A stretch of 50,951 nt of DNA from a virus: positions 1 to 50,951 of the IMG/VR virus record IMGVR_UViG_3300009183_000122. One strand, written 5' to 3'. Positions 37,357 to 44,749 of the stretch are shown here, in pieces (position 1 is the first letter of the stretch; each line of letters starts with the position of its first letter). Made by a program: the position numbers and the translations under genes. Under the pieces are notes generated by a model. It did not search any database, was not told the origin of the DNA, and was given only the letters and a program-made list of their open reading frames with translations.

Positions 37357-37706
37357 TACAATTAGTAATGTTTATGATCGCGGCATATGGAATGACGACG
37401 ATCTTAGTGTATGGATCCATTTTCAATGGATTAAGAGATAAAATTAAAATTGCAGGTGGAGATAAAGGTTATTTTTTAACTAGACCTACATTTAAATTCA
37501 TATCAGATTTGATATCTTGTATATTATGTACGGGTACTTGGGTTGGATTTGTCTTATCCTTATTTTATTTTTCACCGGCTCATGAATTTATTGGACTTAA
37601 TAAGTTTTTATCCGTATTTTTTGATGGAATGTTGTCCGCAGGTGCGGTATGGGCAATCAATAGTATAATTGAATGGTTTGAAGAAAATAGACCAAGTAAT
37701 AAATAA
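37353..37706 (+). CDS. Membrane protein, DUF1360-like
   Basis: A 117-residue membrane protein with about three helices (residues 3-22, 50-70 and 85-105). The motif ISCILCTGTWVGFVLSL, a membrane segment carrying CxxCTGxWVG, is characteristic of DUF1360-type proteins found in phages and bacteria. The start overlaps the preceding stop (ATGA). The C-terminus is charged and cytoplasmic (EWFEENRPSNK). Cellular role in infection is unknown; these proteins are of unestablished function. Confidence 0.65.
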   Translation: MIQLVMFMIAAYGMTTILVYGSIFNGLRDKIKIAGGDKGYFLTRPTFKFISDLISCILCTGTWVGFVLSLFYFSPAHEFIGLNKFLSVFFDGMLSAGAVWAINSIIEWFEENRPSNK

Positions 37707-37721
37707 AAACAAATATAAAAA

Positions 37722-38060
37722 ATGGGAAAAAAGGACAAAGAACACAGAGCAAAAGTTGCAAAAAGAAACAAACGTATAAACCAAGAAAAATCAGGAATGC
37801 AAAAAGCTTTTGATAAATTAATGGAAGAACAAATTCAAAAATTAAAAACCGATGAAGGTTTAAATGTAGGTTTATCTGGTAGTACAATGCCATTTGAAAT
37901 TTTTGATAAAGATCAATTAGATTCAATTGTGGACTTTAAATCAAAACACCCCGAATTAATCATGGGTAATGACGAGGAATTAACAGAAGAATTCCCACTT
38001 AACATTGAAGGAGATGATATTCCTTTAGGTGTTGATACAACAGAAGAAGAACAAAAATAA
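37722..38060 (+). CDS. Unknown charged protein upstream of gp46-like gene
   Basis: A 112-residue hydrophilic protein: a Lys/Arg-rich N-terminus (GKKDKEHRAKVAKRNKRINQ), a predicted helix (QKAFDKLMEEQIQKL) and a very acidic C-terminus (TEEFPLNIEGDDIPLG). No domain recognised. It lies 3 bases before the gp46-like gene and is probably co-translated with it. A basic head and acidic tail suit a nucleic-acid-binding adaptor, but this is only inference. Confidence 0.55.
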   Translation: MGKKDKEHRAKVAKRNKRINQEKSGMQKAFDKLMEEQIQKLKTDEGLNVGLSGSTMPFEIFDKDQLDSIVDFKSKHPELIMGNDEELTEEFPLNIEGDDIPLGVDTTEEEQK

Positions 38061-38063
38061 TGA

Positions 38064-40436
38064 ATGGACTTGTTCAACCCACCAAGATTATTTAATTACA
38101 ATATAATGATAAAAGATTTAGACTTTTCAAAGTACGAAAATCCTACAATACAAGTTGTATGGGAAGACCTACAAGAAAATTTCACACAAGATAAGATTAA
38201 GAGTGTTAAACATTATTTCCAAAAGAAATATAACACTACCAATGTGAATGTATTAACCAAGGTTAAAAACGTTGAGACAGATACAATGCAAAGTATTGAT
38301 GTGTCTGTTAATGTAACTGATGTTAATTATCAACTTGATCTATTAAAGAAATTTTTAGAGTCTAAAGGGTATACTGACTATACTGAAGATATTTTAGGTA
38401 TCAACAGAATGGTTGAGAACCGAATGAAAGAGGATGAAACTGAAACAACACAATTCAAAAAGTGGTATATCAGAAACATTGAGTTTTCAAACTTCTTATC
38501 ATATGGTGAGAATCAAAGAATGGATTTTGATAAATGCAACGGGGTTGTCGTTGTTGAATCAGATCCACCTAACTTTGGTGGGAAGACCGTTCTTTCTGTG
38601 GATTTGTTGTTGTTCTTATTCTTTAATGAGACAACAAAGACTACAAAGGCTGAAGAAATCTTTAACCGATTTACCGATAAAGACTCGGTAGTTGTTAAAG
38701 GTGAAGTTACAATTGATGGGGAAGATTATATTATCCTTAGAAAGATTGAAAGAAAACTTTCTAAAAAAGGAGAATGGAATGTGAAAACAGAATTGGACTT
38801 CTTCAAAAAAATGACCGATGGTAGTTTATTAAATTTCACGGGGGAACAAAGAAGGGAAACTGAGGCGTTCATTAAAAATTCCATTGGAACCAAAGAAGAT
38901 TTCTTAATGACCATACTTACAACCGCAACCAATCTTGAGGAGTTATTGGAGTCAAAACCAACCGCAAGAGGACAGGTGTTGTCAAGATTTATGGGACTTG
39001 AGTTTTTAAAACGGAAAGAGGAAGTTGGTAAAGAGATTTATTCTGAATTTAATAAATCAAAGATGTCTAACATTTATAATTCGGAAGAATTAAAAGGTGA
39101 TAACGGATCTTTAACAACAAAAATCGGTGAATTAAATGATCAAATTGATTTAATCAAATTGGAACTTAACGATATTGATGATAAAATCGTTAAGGGAAAA
39201 GAATATCGTGATGATATGTTGAAGAAGAAACACGGAGACATTGATAAGGAAATCAGTTTGATGAACCCGGTTAAGACTCAAGAAGAAATCAATGGTTTTG
39301 AAATAGAAAAGACAACGTTCCAACAAAATTTAGGTGAACTTAAAGTTGTTGAACCAAAAGAATTTTATCATGAGGATGATCACGATAAAATTAAAGAGGA
39401 ATACAATGACGTGTTCAAATCTAAAATTGAACTTGAGACACAGATAAGAGAAATTGAGAAATTGAAGAGTTCTGTGAGTGATGGTATTAAATGTGAACAT
39501 TGTGGAATTGAGTTAATGAATGCATCAATAACCCAACAAAAAATTGCCGAACTTGATGGTTATATCGTGCATAAAGACCAAAAAGATGGGTTAATGCAGG
39601 TTTTAACAGGCAAAGAACAAGCTTTTGTTCAGTTAAAGAAAGACTTTGATGAGTATGAGAAAAACAAACTTATCAAAGAGAAATACGAATTAAGTATTGA
39701 AAGTTGTGATTTAAAGATTGGAGTTTTAAAAGGTAAGTTGGATCGTTGGGGTGATGTTCAGGATAAGATTAAAGAGAACACACAGATTGATTCAATGTTG
39801 ATTAAGGCGGATTTAAGGTTGGATGAACTTGATCATCTTAAAAGACAAAAAAACACAAACATTACAAACAATGAATACCAAATCAAAACTTGTAATGAAA
39901 ATATTGAAAACAATGAAAAGTTAATTGTTAAGATCAAAGAGGAAGAGGAGAAGGAAAGAATATACAAAATCTATATGGAAGCCTTTGGTAAAAATGGATT
40001 ATCAAAAATCATTATGAAAACAATGATGCCTTTGATTAACTCTGAATTACAAAGATTGATGGAAGATAGTTGTTACTTTAAATTATTGATTAATATAAAT
40101 GACAAAAATGATGTTGAATTCTTAATGATTGATAATAGTACTGGTATTGAAAAATTAATGGTTTCAGGATCAGGATATGAAAGAACAATTGCATCATTAG
40201 CATTACGATCGGTACTTAGTAAGGTATGTACTTTACCTAAACCAAACATCGTAGTTTTTGATGAGGTATTTGGGAAAATATCAAATGATAACCTTGAAAT
40301 GGTATCTGAGTTTTTCCAAAAAATTAAAGAATATTTTGATAAAGTTTTCCTTATTAGTCATAACCCAATGATTAGTCAATGGTCGGATACTATCGTTAAA
40401 ATCAAAAAAGAAAATAATATATCAAAAGTTTTGTAG
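38064..40436 (+). CDS. Recombination endonuclease subunit, T4 gp46 / SbcC / Rad50-like
   Basis: A 790-residue SMC-like ATPase that partners the gp47-like nuclease. The N-terminal ATPase half has a Walker A region at about residues 164-178 (SDPPNFGGKTVLS); it keeps GGKT but has Pro-Pro-Asn-Phe where most family members have a Gly-rich loop. Long coiled coils flank a zinc hook, CEHC at about 476-479. The C-terminal half has a signature motif (SGSGYERT, about 700) and Walker B (NIVVFDEVFG, about 728). In T4 the complex loads recombination proteins and processes ends. Start options are 38064 and 38106 (MIKDLDFSKYE); the first has the extra N-terminal 14 residues. Confidence 0.88.
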   Translation: MDLFNPPRLFNYNIMIKDLDFSKYENPTIQVVWEDLQENFTQDKIKSVKHYFQKKYNTTNVNVLTKVKNVETDTMQSIDVSVNVTDVNYQLDLLKKFLESKGYTDYTEDILGINRMVENRMKEDETETTQFKKWYIRNIEFSNFLSYGENQRMDFDKCNGVVVVESDPPNFGGKTVLSVDLLLFLFFNETTKTTKAEEIFNRFTDKDSVVVKGEVTIDGEDYIILRKIERKLSKKGEWNVKTELDFFKKMTDGSLLNFTGEQRRETEAFIKNSIGTKEDFLMTILTTATNLEELLESKPTARGQVLSRFMGLEFLKRKEEVGKEIYSEFNKSKMSNIYNSEELKGDNGSLTTKIGELNDQIDLIKLELNDIDDKIVKGKEYRDDMLKKKHGDIDKEISLMNPVKTQEEINGFEIEKTTFQQNLGELKVVEPKEFYHEDDHDKIKEEYNDVFKSKIELETQIREIEKLKSSVSDGIKCEHCGIELMNASITQQKIAELDGYIVHKDQKDGLMQVLTGKEQAFVQLKKDFDEYEKNKLIKEKYELSIESCDLKIGVLKGKLDRWGDVQDKIKENTQIDSMLIKADLRLDELDHLKRQKNTNITNNEYQIKTCNENIENNEKLIVKIKEEEEKERIYKIYMEAFGKNGLSKIIMKTMMPLINSELQRLMEDSCYFKLLININDKNDVEFLMIDNSTGIEKLMVSGSGYERTIASLALRSVLSKVCTLPKPNIVVFDEVFGKISNDNLEMVSEFFQKIKEYFDKVFLISHNPMISQWSDTIVKIKKENNISKVL

Positions 40437-40462
40437 TTAATTAGATTTTATTTGTATATTTG
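40430..40462 (+). promoter_or_regulatory. Bacteroidota-type promoter before the sigma-factor operon
   Basis: TTTG at 40430-40433, a 21-base spacer, then TATATTTG at 40455-40462, an exact fit to the Bacteroidota -33/-7 consensus (TTTG and TAnnTTTG). The start site is expected near 40468, just ahead of the ATG at 40485. It would be read by host RNA polymerase, which suits an early or middle operon carrying the phage sigma factor. Confidence 0.75.
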
Positions 40463-40484
40463 TAAAACAATTTAAAACACACAT

Positions 40485-41012
40485 ATGAATTACTTACTTT
40501 TTGTATACCACAATGAAGATATGAAAAACCCCGATGAGACAACTGCAAACATTGGGGCTGAGTTATCAAAGATTATGTCATCAAACCAAGTTAAGTTTAT
40601 GTTTGGTGATAAACATTCAATTTTCCACTTTGCAAGTGATTTCTCCGTTGATGAGATTGATGACTTCTTATGTTTAGTGTCTGTAGAATTTGAAAACTTT
40701 AATTATTTTCTAACACAAAAGACTAAAAATGTAGCATCTAACTTTGATGAAGACAACTTATTACATTTACTTACGTTAAGAAATACCAATAAGAAAAAAC
40801 AAACTCCACCTAAAAGTTTTGAATTTAAAATGGATTTTGGTAGTAATGAGGAGTTTGCTCGTATGTCAGAAACCATTATGGGTTTTGCACCTAAAAAAGT
40901 ATGTACATTAACAATTGACGAACTTTTAGATAAGATAAACGATCAGGGGATCAATTCATTGACTGAAGAAGAAAAAAACAAATTAGACGAATATTCAAAA
41001 ACAATTAATTAA
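40485..41012 (+). CDS. Unknown protein heading the sigma-factor operon
   Basis: A 175-residue protein. The first part (LLFVYHNEDMKNPDETTANI) is a soluble alpha/beta domain of unknown family. The C-terminal ~40 residues include LTIDELLDKINDQGINSLTEEEKNKLDE, a motif like the TxDELLDKIxxxGxxSLTxxEKxxL segment common at the C-termini of Bacteroidota proteins. It is the first gene after the host-type promoter and ends 4 bases before the sigma gene, so it may help regulate transcription. No direct evidence for that is seen beyond linkage. Confidence 0.6.
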   Translation: MNYLLFVYHNEDMKNPDETTANIGAELSKIMSSNQVKFMFGDKHSIFHFASDFSVDEIDDFLCLVSVEFENFNYFLTQKTKNVASNFDEDNLLHLLTLRNTNKKKQTPPKSFEFKMDFGSNEEFARMSETIMGFAPKKVCTLTIDELLDKINDQGINSLTEEEKNKLDEYSKTIN

Positions 41013-41016
41013 ACAT

Positions 41017-41817
41017 ATGAAAGACAAAAATTTAGGGATTCCGATTAACCAAGAAGAGATTCAACATTATCTAAAAGATATTCGTAGAATTAAAGTAATG
41101 ACACCTGACAGAGAAAAAGAACTGGCGGTTAAGATGAAGGCTGATGATACTCCTAAACGTGAAAGGGAAAAAATTGAATCCGAGTTATTAGTTGGTAATT
41201 TACGTTTTGTAATTACGGTGGCCAAACAATATCAGAATCAAGGTTTGGATTTATCTGATCTAATTGCTGAAGGTAATTTGGGTTTGATGAAAGCGATTAA
41301 AAACTTTGATTGGCATAAAGATCTACGTTTTATATCATACGCAGTTTGGTGGGTTAAACAATCTATCATCCAGTCGTTGAATGATAACGCAAGAACGATC
41401 AGACTTCCAGTTAATGTTGTTCAGGACCTACATAAGGCTAAGAAAGAAATTGCGATTACAGGTAAAGAATTAGAATTAAAGTTTTCATCATTACCGTCTA
41501 TGATTGATTTGGATATGACAATCAATGATGAAGGTGACACATTGGTTGATATGATTGCTAATCCTAACGCACTTGCTCCTGATGCGGGATTCAACACTAA
41601 AGATATGTTAAAGAACAAATTAATATCTTTATTAAATGTGTTAGATGAAAGAGAAAAAGTGATAATTGAGGATTATTTTGGATTAAGTGGAACACCAAGA
41701 ACACTTGAAGACATTGGTGGAGATTTTGGTTTAACTAAAGAACGAGTTAGACAGATTAAGGAAAGAGCCCTTAGAAGATTGAGAAATGAAAGTTCAGAAC
41801 TATTTGATTACTTATAA
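41017..41817 (+). CDS. RNA polymerase sigma factor, RpoD-like
   Basis: A 266-residue sigma-70 protein complete from region 1.2 (EEIQHYLKDIRRIKVMTPDR) through region 2 (NLRFVITVAKQYQNQGLDLS, and the melting segment FISYAVWWVKQSI), a region 3 and region 4 (a helix-turn-helix, DIGGDFGLTKERVRQIKERA). It is close in form to primary Bacteroidota sigma factors but lacks region 1.1. In T4 the late sigma-like protein gp55 is much reduced; here the protein is near full length. It sits close after gp46, as gp55 does in T4. It is likely to redirect host RNA polymerase to phage promoters, perhaps those with the TATTTAT motif; that link is inferred. Confidence 0.93.
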   Translation: MKDKNLGIPINQEEIQHYLKDIRRIKVMTPDREKELAVKMKADDTPKREREKIESELLVGNLRFVITVAKQYQNQGLDLSDLIAEGNLGLMKAIKNFDWHKDLRFISYAVWWVKQSIIQSLNDNARTIRLPVNVVQDLHKAKKEIAITGKELELKFSSLPSMIDLDMTINDEGDTLVDMIANPNALAPDAGFNTKDMLKNKLISLLNVLDEREKVIIEDYFGLSGTPRTLEDIGGDFGLTKERVRQIKERALRRLRNESSELFDYL

Positions 41818-41832
41818 AAAAAATAAAAAAAC

Positions 41833-42279
41833 ATGGGAAGTGTAATTGATTATATTGAATGTCCAAATTGTAAACAAGAAGCGTTTAGCGATTTCTATTA
41901 CAAAACAGGTGAAGATTATATAAATTGTGGTAGTTGTGGGTACCATTATGCTCAAACATTAAAAAGAGATGAGGATGGAAAATTTGTAACCGAAGATGGT
42001 ACTGATAATTATAACTTTGATAATCTTATTATGGAAGTTTCGGAACTTAAAAATCCATTTGGTTCGTATCGTTTAAAAGTTTATCAGTCACCGGCAACTC
42101 AAGTTGGGTCATTTGAAACTGAGGAACAATATAATGAGTTTAAGTTACAAATTGAAGGGGATGTTGAAATTGAATTCTGTTCTGTGTCAAGATTTGTTGA
42201 TGGTGAAATCAAAGTTGAAATGATAATTGATAATGGACCTAAGGTTGATTCTGCTGGATTTACAATTGAGGATCGTTAA
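41833..42279 (+). CDS. Zinc-ribbon protein in the sigma-factor operon
   Basis: A 148-residue protein with a zinc ribbon at the N-terminus: CPNC (about 10-13) and CGSCG (about 32-36). The rest is an acidic beta-type domain with EEQYNEFKLQIEGD. It follows the sigma gene by 15 bases and shares its transcript. Zinc-ribbon factors next to sigma factors suggest a partner of RNA polymerase or of the sigma factor, as T4 uses small co-activators for late transcription. That role is inferred; no family was recognised. Confidence 0.65.
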   Translation: MGSVIDYIECPNCKQEAFSDFYYKTGEDYINCGSCGYHYAQTLKRDEDGKFVTEDGTDNYNFDNLIMEVSELKNPFGSYRLKVYQSPATQVGSFETEEQYNEFKLQIEGDVEIEFCSVSRFVDGEIKVEMIIDNGPKVDSAGFTIEDR

Positions 42280-42290
42280 TTTAAAAAAGA

Positions 42291-42322
42291 TTTGGCAGAT
42301 TGAAATAAAATACTTATATTTG
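42291..42322 (+). promoter_or_regulatory. Bacteroidota-type promoter for a small RNA
   Basis: TTTG at 42291-42294, a 20-base spacer, then TATATTTG at 42315-42322, an exact fit to the Bacteroidota consensus. No open reading frame follows on this strand; the expected start lies near 42328-42331. Confidence 0.78.
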
Positions 42323-42328
42323 TAAGAC

Positions 42329-42468
42329 AAACGAAAAGGGTTGAACCGAGATTACCCTTACAACTCGGCGGAATGAGACACGATGTTCTCTGGGTGAAAA
42401 TCCTCAATCTTACTCGTGATGTAAGATGAAATTACACTCCCCCATTGGTACCAGTGGGGGTTTATTTT
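42329..42468 (+). ncRNA. Structured small RNA with pseudoknot, about 140 nt, unknown class
   Basis: Between a host-type promoter and an intrinsic terminator lies a non-coding stretch with exact complementarities. A pseudoknot forms from AAGGG (42336-42340) with CCCTT (42355-42359) and CCGAG (42346-42350) with CTCGG (42364-42368). A hairpin GAGA/TCTC (42375-42378, 42387-42390) follows, then GGGT-GAAA-ATCC, a GNRA tetraloop hairpin (42392-42403), and a 7-bp hairpin ATCTTAC/GTAAGAT (42407-42427). The loop sequences CACGA (42379-42383) and TCGTG (42414-42418) are perfectly complementary and could kiss. No tRNA, tmRNA, 6S or known riboswitch pattern was recognised. Both ends are inferred from the promoter and terminator. 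Confidence 0.7.
42439..42468 (+). terminator. Intrinsic terminator of the small RNA
   Basis: CCCCCA (42439-42444) pairs with TGGGGG (42455-42460); an inner TGG/CCA pairing extends the stem, and TTTATTTT follows. The T-rich tail overlaps the stop codon of the convergent minus-strand gene at 42462. Confidence 0.82.
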
Positions 42469-42881
42469 GCGGTAATAACTAGTTGACCTCTACCGACATA
42501 AAAATCAGACTTCCGCATAACGGTTTTAATAATAAGATTAAATTCGTAAGGATTAACTTCTTGTATTAGAATTGGAATATTAAGAAGGTTTGATTCATCT
42601 TTAATTACAAACTCAACACCATCATATAATTCACCAATGACAATATATTGTACGATATCATCCTTTACCTTATCTACTGATTTTAAGATATCATAATCTC
42701 TAATTGCATCACCACCTTCTGAAAAATGTCTTGTTTTTCTCGTTTCCGCATGGGACTTCATTCCAGGTACATTTCCACGTTGGTATCTTAAATTCATGGT
42801 AACAGTAAGGTTTGCTTTGATCTCAGCAATCTTCTTTTCTAAGATTAAAATTTTACGTATTGATTCTCTAAGTAATGACAT
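42462..42881 (-). CDS. Unknown minus-strand protein
   Basis: A 139-residue protein, start at the ATG at 42881. The N-terminus MSLLRESIRKILILEKK is a short amphipathic helix like those that open the proteins at 44.7 and 47.1 kb. The rest is an alpha/beta domain with charged loops (IVIGELYDGVEFVIKDE). It is divergent from the lysis-like cassette and convergent with the small RNA, whose terminator touches its stop codon. Its own promoter-like motif (TATTTAT at 42888-42894, minus strand) lies 6 bases upstream. No family was recognised; a virion component is a possibility because of the N-terminus. Confidence 0.55.
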   Translation of the reverse strand: MSLLRESIRKILILEKKIAEIKANLTVTMNLRYQRGNVPGMKSHAETRKTRHFSEGGDAIRDYDILKSVDKVKDDIVQYIVIGELYDGVEFVIKDESNLLNIPILIQEVNPYEFNLIIKTVMRKSDFYVGRGQLVITAK

Positions 42882-42887
42882 AATTAT

Positions 42888-42894
42888 ATAAATA
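42888..42894 (-). promoter_or_regulatory. Putative late promoter motif TATTTAT, minus strand
   Basis: GGTATTTATATAATT on the minus strand directly precedes the ATG at 42881. It pairs with a second copy at 42906-42917 (TATTTATAAATA, palindromic) in this divergent intergenic region. Confidence 0.38.
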
Positions 42895-42905
42895 CCTTAT
42901 ATTGA

Positions 42906-42917
42906 TATTTATAAATA
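42906..42917 (+). promoter_or_regulatory. Palindromic TATTTATAAATA motif between divergent genes
   Basis: The 12-base sequence reads the same on both strands and contains TATTTAT in both directions, 13 bases before the + strand ATG at 42931. It could serve the + gene, the minus gene, or both. Confidence 0.4.
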
Positions 42918-42930
42918 CAAAACAATTACT

Positions 42931-44154
42931 ATGAAAGAAAAATTTTTACCTTGGTTTTTATTATTTTGTGCTCTTGGTCTATCAGGAACTGCCGCTTATT
43001 ATAGTGTGGTAGGATTATCAGTGGTATTTGTTGGTGTTGCGTTACCTGTAATCATTATGGGATCTTTTCTTGAGGTATCTAAGATTGCAATTGCCACATA
43101 CTTACACGACAAGTGGAAAGAAACATACGGAGTCTTAAAGATATACCTTACAATCGCTCTAATAACTTTATCTCTTATTACTTCACTTGGTATCTATGGT
43201 TTATTGAGTACTGGGTTTCAGGGGAATATTGCAAAACTTGAGATTAATCAAAAAAAGATTGCAAATGTTGAAGTAAAGAAAACAAGATTTATTGAAATAA
43301 AAAACGAACAACAGAAAGAGAAAGATGTATTAGATAAGGACATTTCAAAGTTAAGAGATGGATTATCTACCAATACCACAACACAATCTGTAGATAGAAA
43401 AACAGGTCAACTTATTACAAAGGCAAATAATGCTAACCGTAAATCATTTGAGGATCAATTAAAACTTACCACAGAAAATAGAGATAAGGTATCCACTCGT
43501 ATTGATGGTATGAATGATAGTATAACTAAATTAGATATTGAAATACTTAATATGGAATCTGCTGAGTTGGAAGGTAGTGAGTTAGGATCTATTAAATACA
43601 TTAGTGAGATTTCAGGTTGGGATATTAAACAAGTTGCAAACCTTTTCATTTTACTTTTAATTTTTGTATTTGATCCATTAGCAATTACATTAGTTATTGC
43701 GACTAACCAAGCATTTAAAAAAAATAAAAAAGAAAGTAGTACCATACATGATACCATACATGATACCATACATGATGAGGTTGAAGTTCCTGAAAGTTAC
43801 TTTCATAATTATACCCCCCAAGTCACCCCCCAAGTCACCCCCCAAGTCACCCCCCAAGTTACCCCCCAAGTTGAACCAATTGTAGTTGAAAAAATTGTTG
43901 AAGTTATTAAGGAAGTGGAGAAGATTGTTGAGGTCATTAAGGAAGTAGAAAAAATTGTTGAAGTACCTGTAATAGTACATAGAGATCCATTAAATATTAT
44001 TGAGGTAAATACTTGGGAACCAACATTTGCTGATAATATGTCTGAGGAAACTGAATATGATATGATTAGTAATGGAACGGGTGGTGAGTCAACAACTACC
44101 ACAACAACTGATGATGGTATTAAAAGATTAGTTTATAAAAAGAACGATGAATGA
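42931..44154 (+). CDS. Multi-pass membrane protein with coiled coil and repeat tail
   Basis: A 407-residue membrane protein. Four N-terminal membrane segments span about residues 7-100 (including LLFCALGLSGTAAYYSVVGL and VVFVGVALPVIIMG). A coiled coil follows (about 105-210), then another hydrophobic segment (VANLFILLLIFVFDPLAITL, about 232-255). After it come a short TIHD repeat (three copies), a TPQV repeat (five copies), and VEKIVEVIKE-type heptads. The layout, first gene before the endolysin, would suit a holin, an anti-holin or a membrane regulator of lysis, but no named family was matched and the size is large for a holin. Codon use in the TPQV repeats is unlike the rest of the genome. 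Confidence 0.6.
   Translation: MKEKFLPWFLLFCALGLSGTAAYYSVVGLSVVFVGVALPVIIMGSFLEVSKIAIATYLHDKWKETYGVLKIYLTIALITLSLITSLGIYGLLSTGFQGNIAKLEINQKKIANVEVKKTRFIEIKNEQQKEKDVLDKDISKLRDGLSTNTTTQSVDRKTGQLITKANNANRKSFEDQLKLTTENRDKVSTRIDGMNDSITKLDIEILNMESAELEGSELGSIKYISEISGWDIKQVANLFILLLIFVFDPLAITLVIATNQAFKKNKKESSTIHDTIHDTIHDEVEVPESYFHNYTPQVTPQVTPQVTPQVTPQVEPIVVEKIVEVIKEVEKIVEVIKEVEKIVEVPVIVHRDPLNIIEVNTWEPTFADNMSEETEYDMISNGTGGESTTTTTTDDGIKRLVYKKNDE
43741..43776 (+). repeat. Three tandem copies of ACCATACATGAT
   Basis: A perfect 12-base unit repeated three times, encoding TIHD three times, within the membrane protein gene. Confidence 0.9.
43813..43872 (+). repeat. Five tandem ACCCCCCAAGTC units, G-quadruplex-prone on the minus strand
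   Basis: A 12-base unit repeated five times (the last two end in GTT), encoding TPQV. It gives five C6 runs on the + strand and therefore five G6 runs with 6-base loops on the minus strand. In an otherwise AT-rich genome that usually encodes Pro with CCA or CCT, this is exceptional. Confidence 0.9.
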
Positions 44155-44749
44155 TGAAAACGTTATAAAATTCGGAGACTTCAATTATGAAGGTGAGGAA
44201 AAAAATAAAAGTCAAATTATTTTATCACACACTTCAAGGGTTGCAACAGATTATATAAATGCGTTAAAATATAGGTACGGTAAGAAATACAATAAAGTTC
44301 CTAATTATATAATCACTCGTGATGGTAAGATAATAGAACTATTGGAACCAAAAAAATACTCCAAATATATAAATGATGAGAACATATCCAAGAAATCAAT
44401 AACGGTTTCTTTGGAAAATTTAGGTTGGTTAGAAAAAGAACCATTAAAAAATAGATACATTAACTGGATTGGTAATATTTATAATGGAAAGGCTTTTGAA
44501 CGTAAGTGGAGAGATTATTTTTTATGGCAACCTTATACTGAAGTTCAAATTGATAGTACCATACTAATATGTAAAAAACTAATGGAAGATTTTAACATTA
44601 GTAAAAAATGTGTAGGTCACAACACCAAAGTAAATGGTGTGAATCAATTTGATGGTATTGTTACCAGAAGCAATTACACCACAGATGTTACGGATCTAAG
44701 TCCGGCATTTGATTTTGATTATTTTAAAAAAAATATAGAAGATGAATAG
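44147..44749 (+). CDS. Endolysin, N-acetylmuramoyl-L-alanine amidase (Amidase_2 / PGRP-type)
   Basis: A 200-residue peptidoglycan amidase of the Amidase_2 fold that cleaves the bond between N-acetylmuramic acid and L-alanine. Signature segments: His28 (LSHTS), NYIITRDGKIIEL (about 53-65), SITVSLENLG (84-93), and GHNTKVNG with His158; the C-terminal part has RSNYTTDVTDLSPAFDF. The two His residues are expected zinc ligands; the third ligand (usually Cys or His late in the domain) is not obvious and may be Asp180. No signal peptide is present, so export needs a holin. It overlaps the membrane protein upstream and the gene downstream by 8 bases each, forming a compact cassette. Confidence 0.83.
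   Translation: MNDENVIKFGDFNYEGEEKNKSQIILSHTSRVATDYINALKYRYGKKYNKVPNYIITRDGKIIELLEPKKYSKYINDENISKKSITVSLENLGWLEKEPLKNRYINWIGNIYNGKAFERKWRDYFLWQPYTEVQIDSTILICKKLMEDFNISKKCVGHNTKVNGVNQFDGIVTRSNYTTDVTDLSPAFDFDYFKKNIEDE

Noticed and set aside
42371-42430. Possible tRNA, since GGGTGAAAATCC looks like a T-arm
   Set aside because: There is no acceptor stem, no anticodon arm of 5 bp with a 7-base loop in the right place and no GTTC consensus.
42329-42468. Group I intron or hammerhead ribozyme
   Set aside because: The region is too short for a group I core, no P7/G-site pattern is visible, and the hammerhead CUGANGA/GAAA core is missing.
43690-44102. Minus-strand repeat frames (Gly-Gly-Asp and Thr/Ser types) opposite the membrane protein gene
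   Set aside because: Both follow from the 12-base repeats and the coiled-coil codons; there is no start context.
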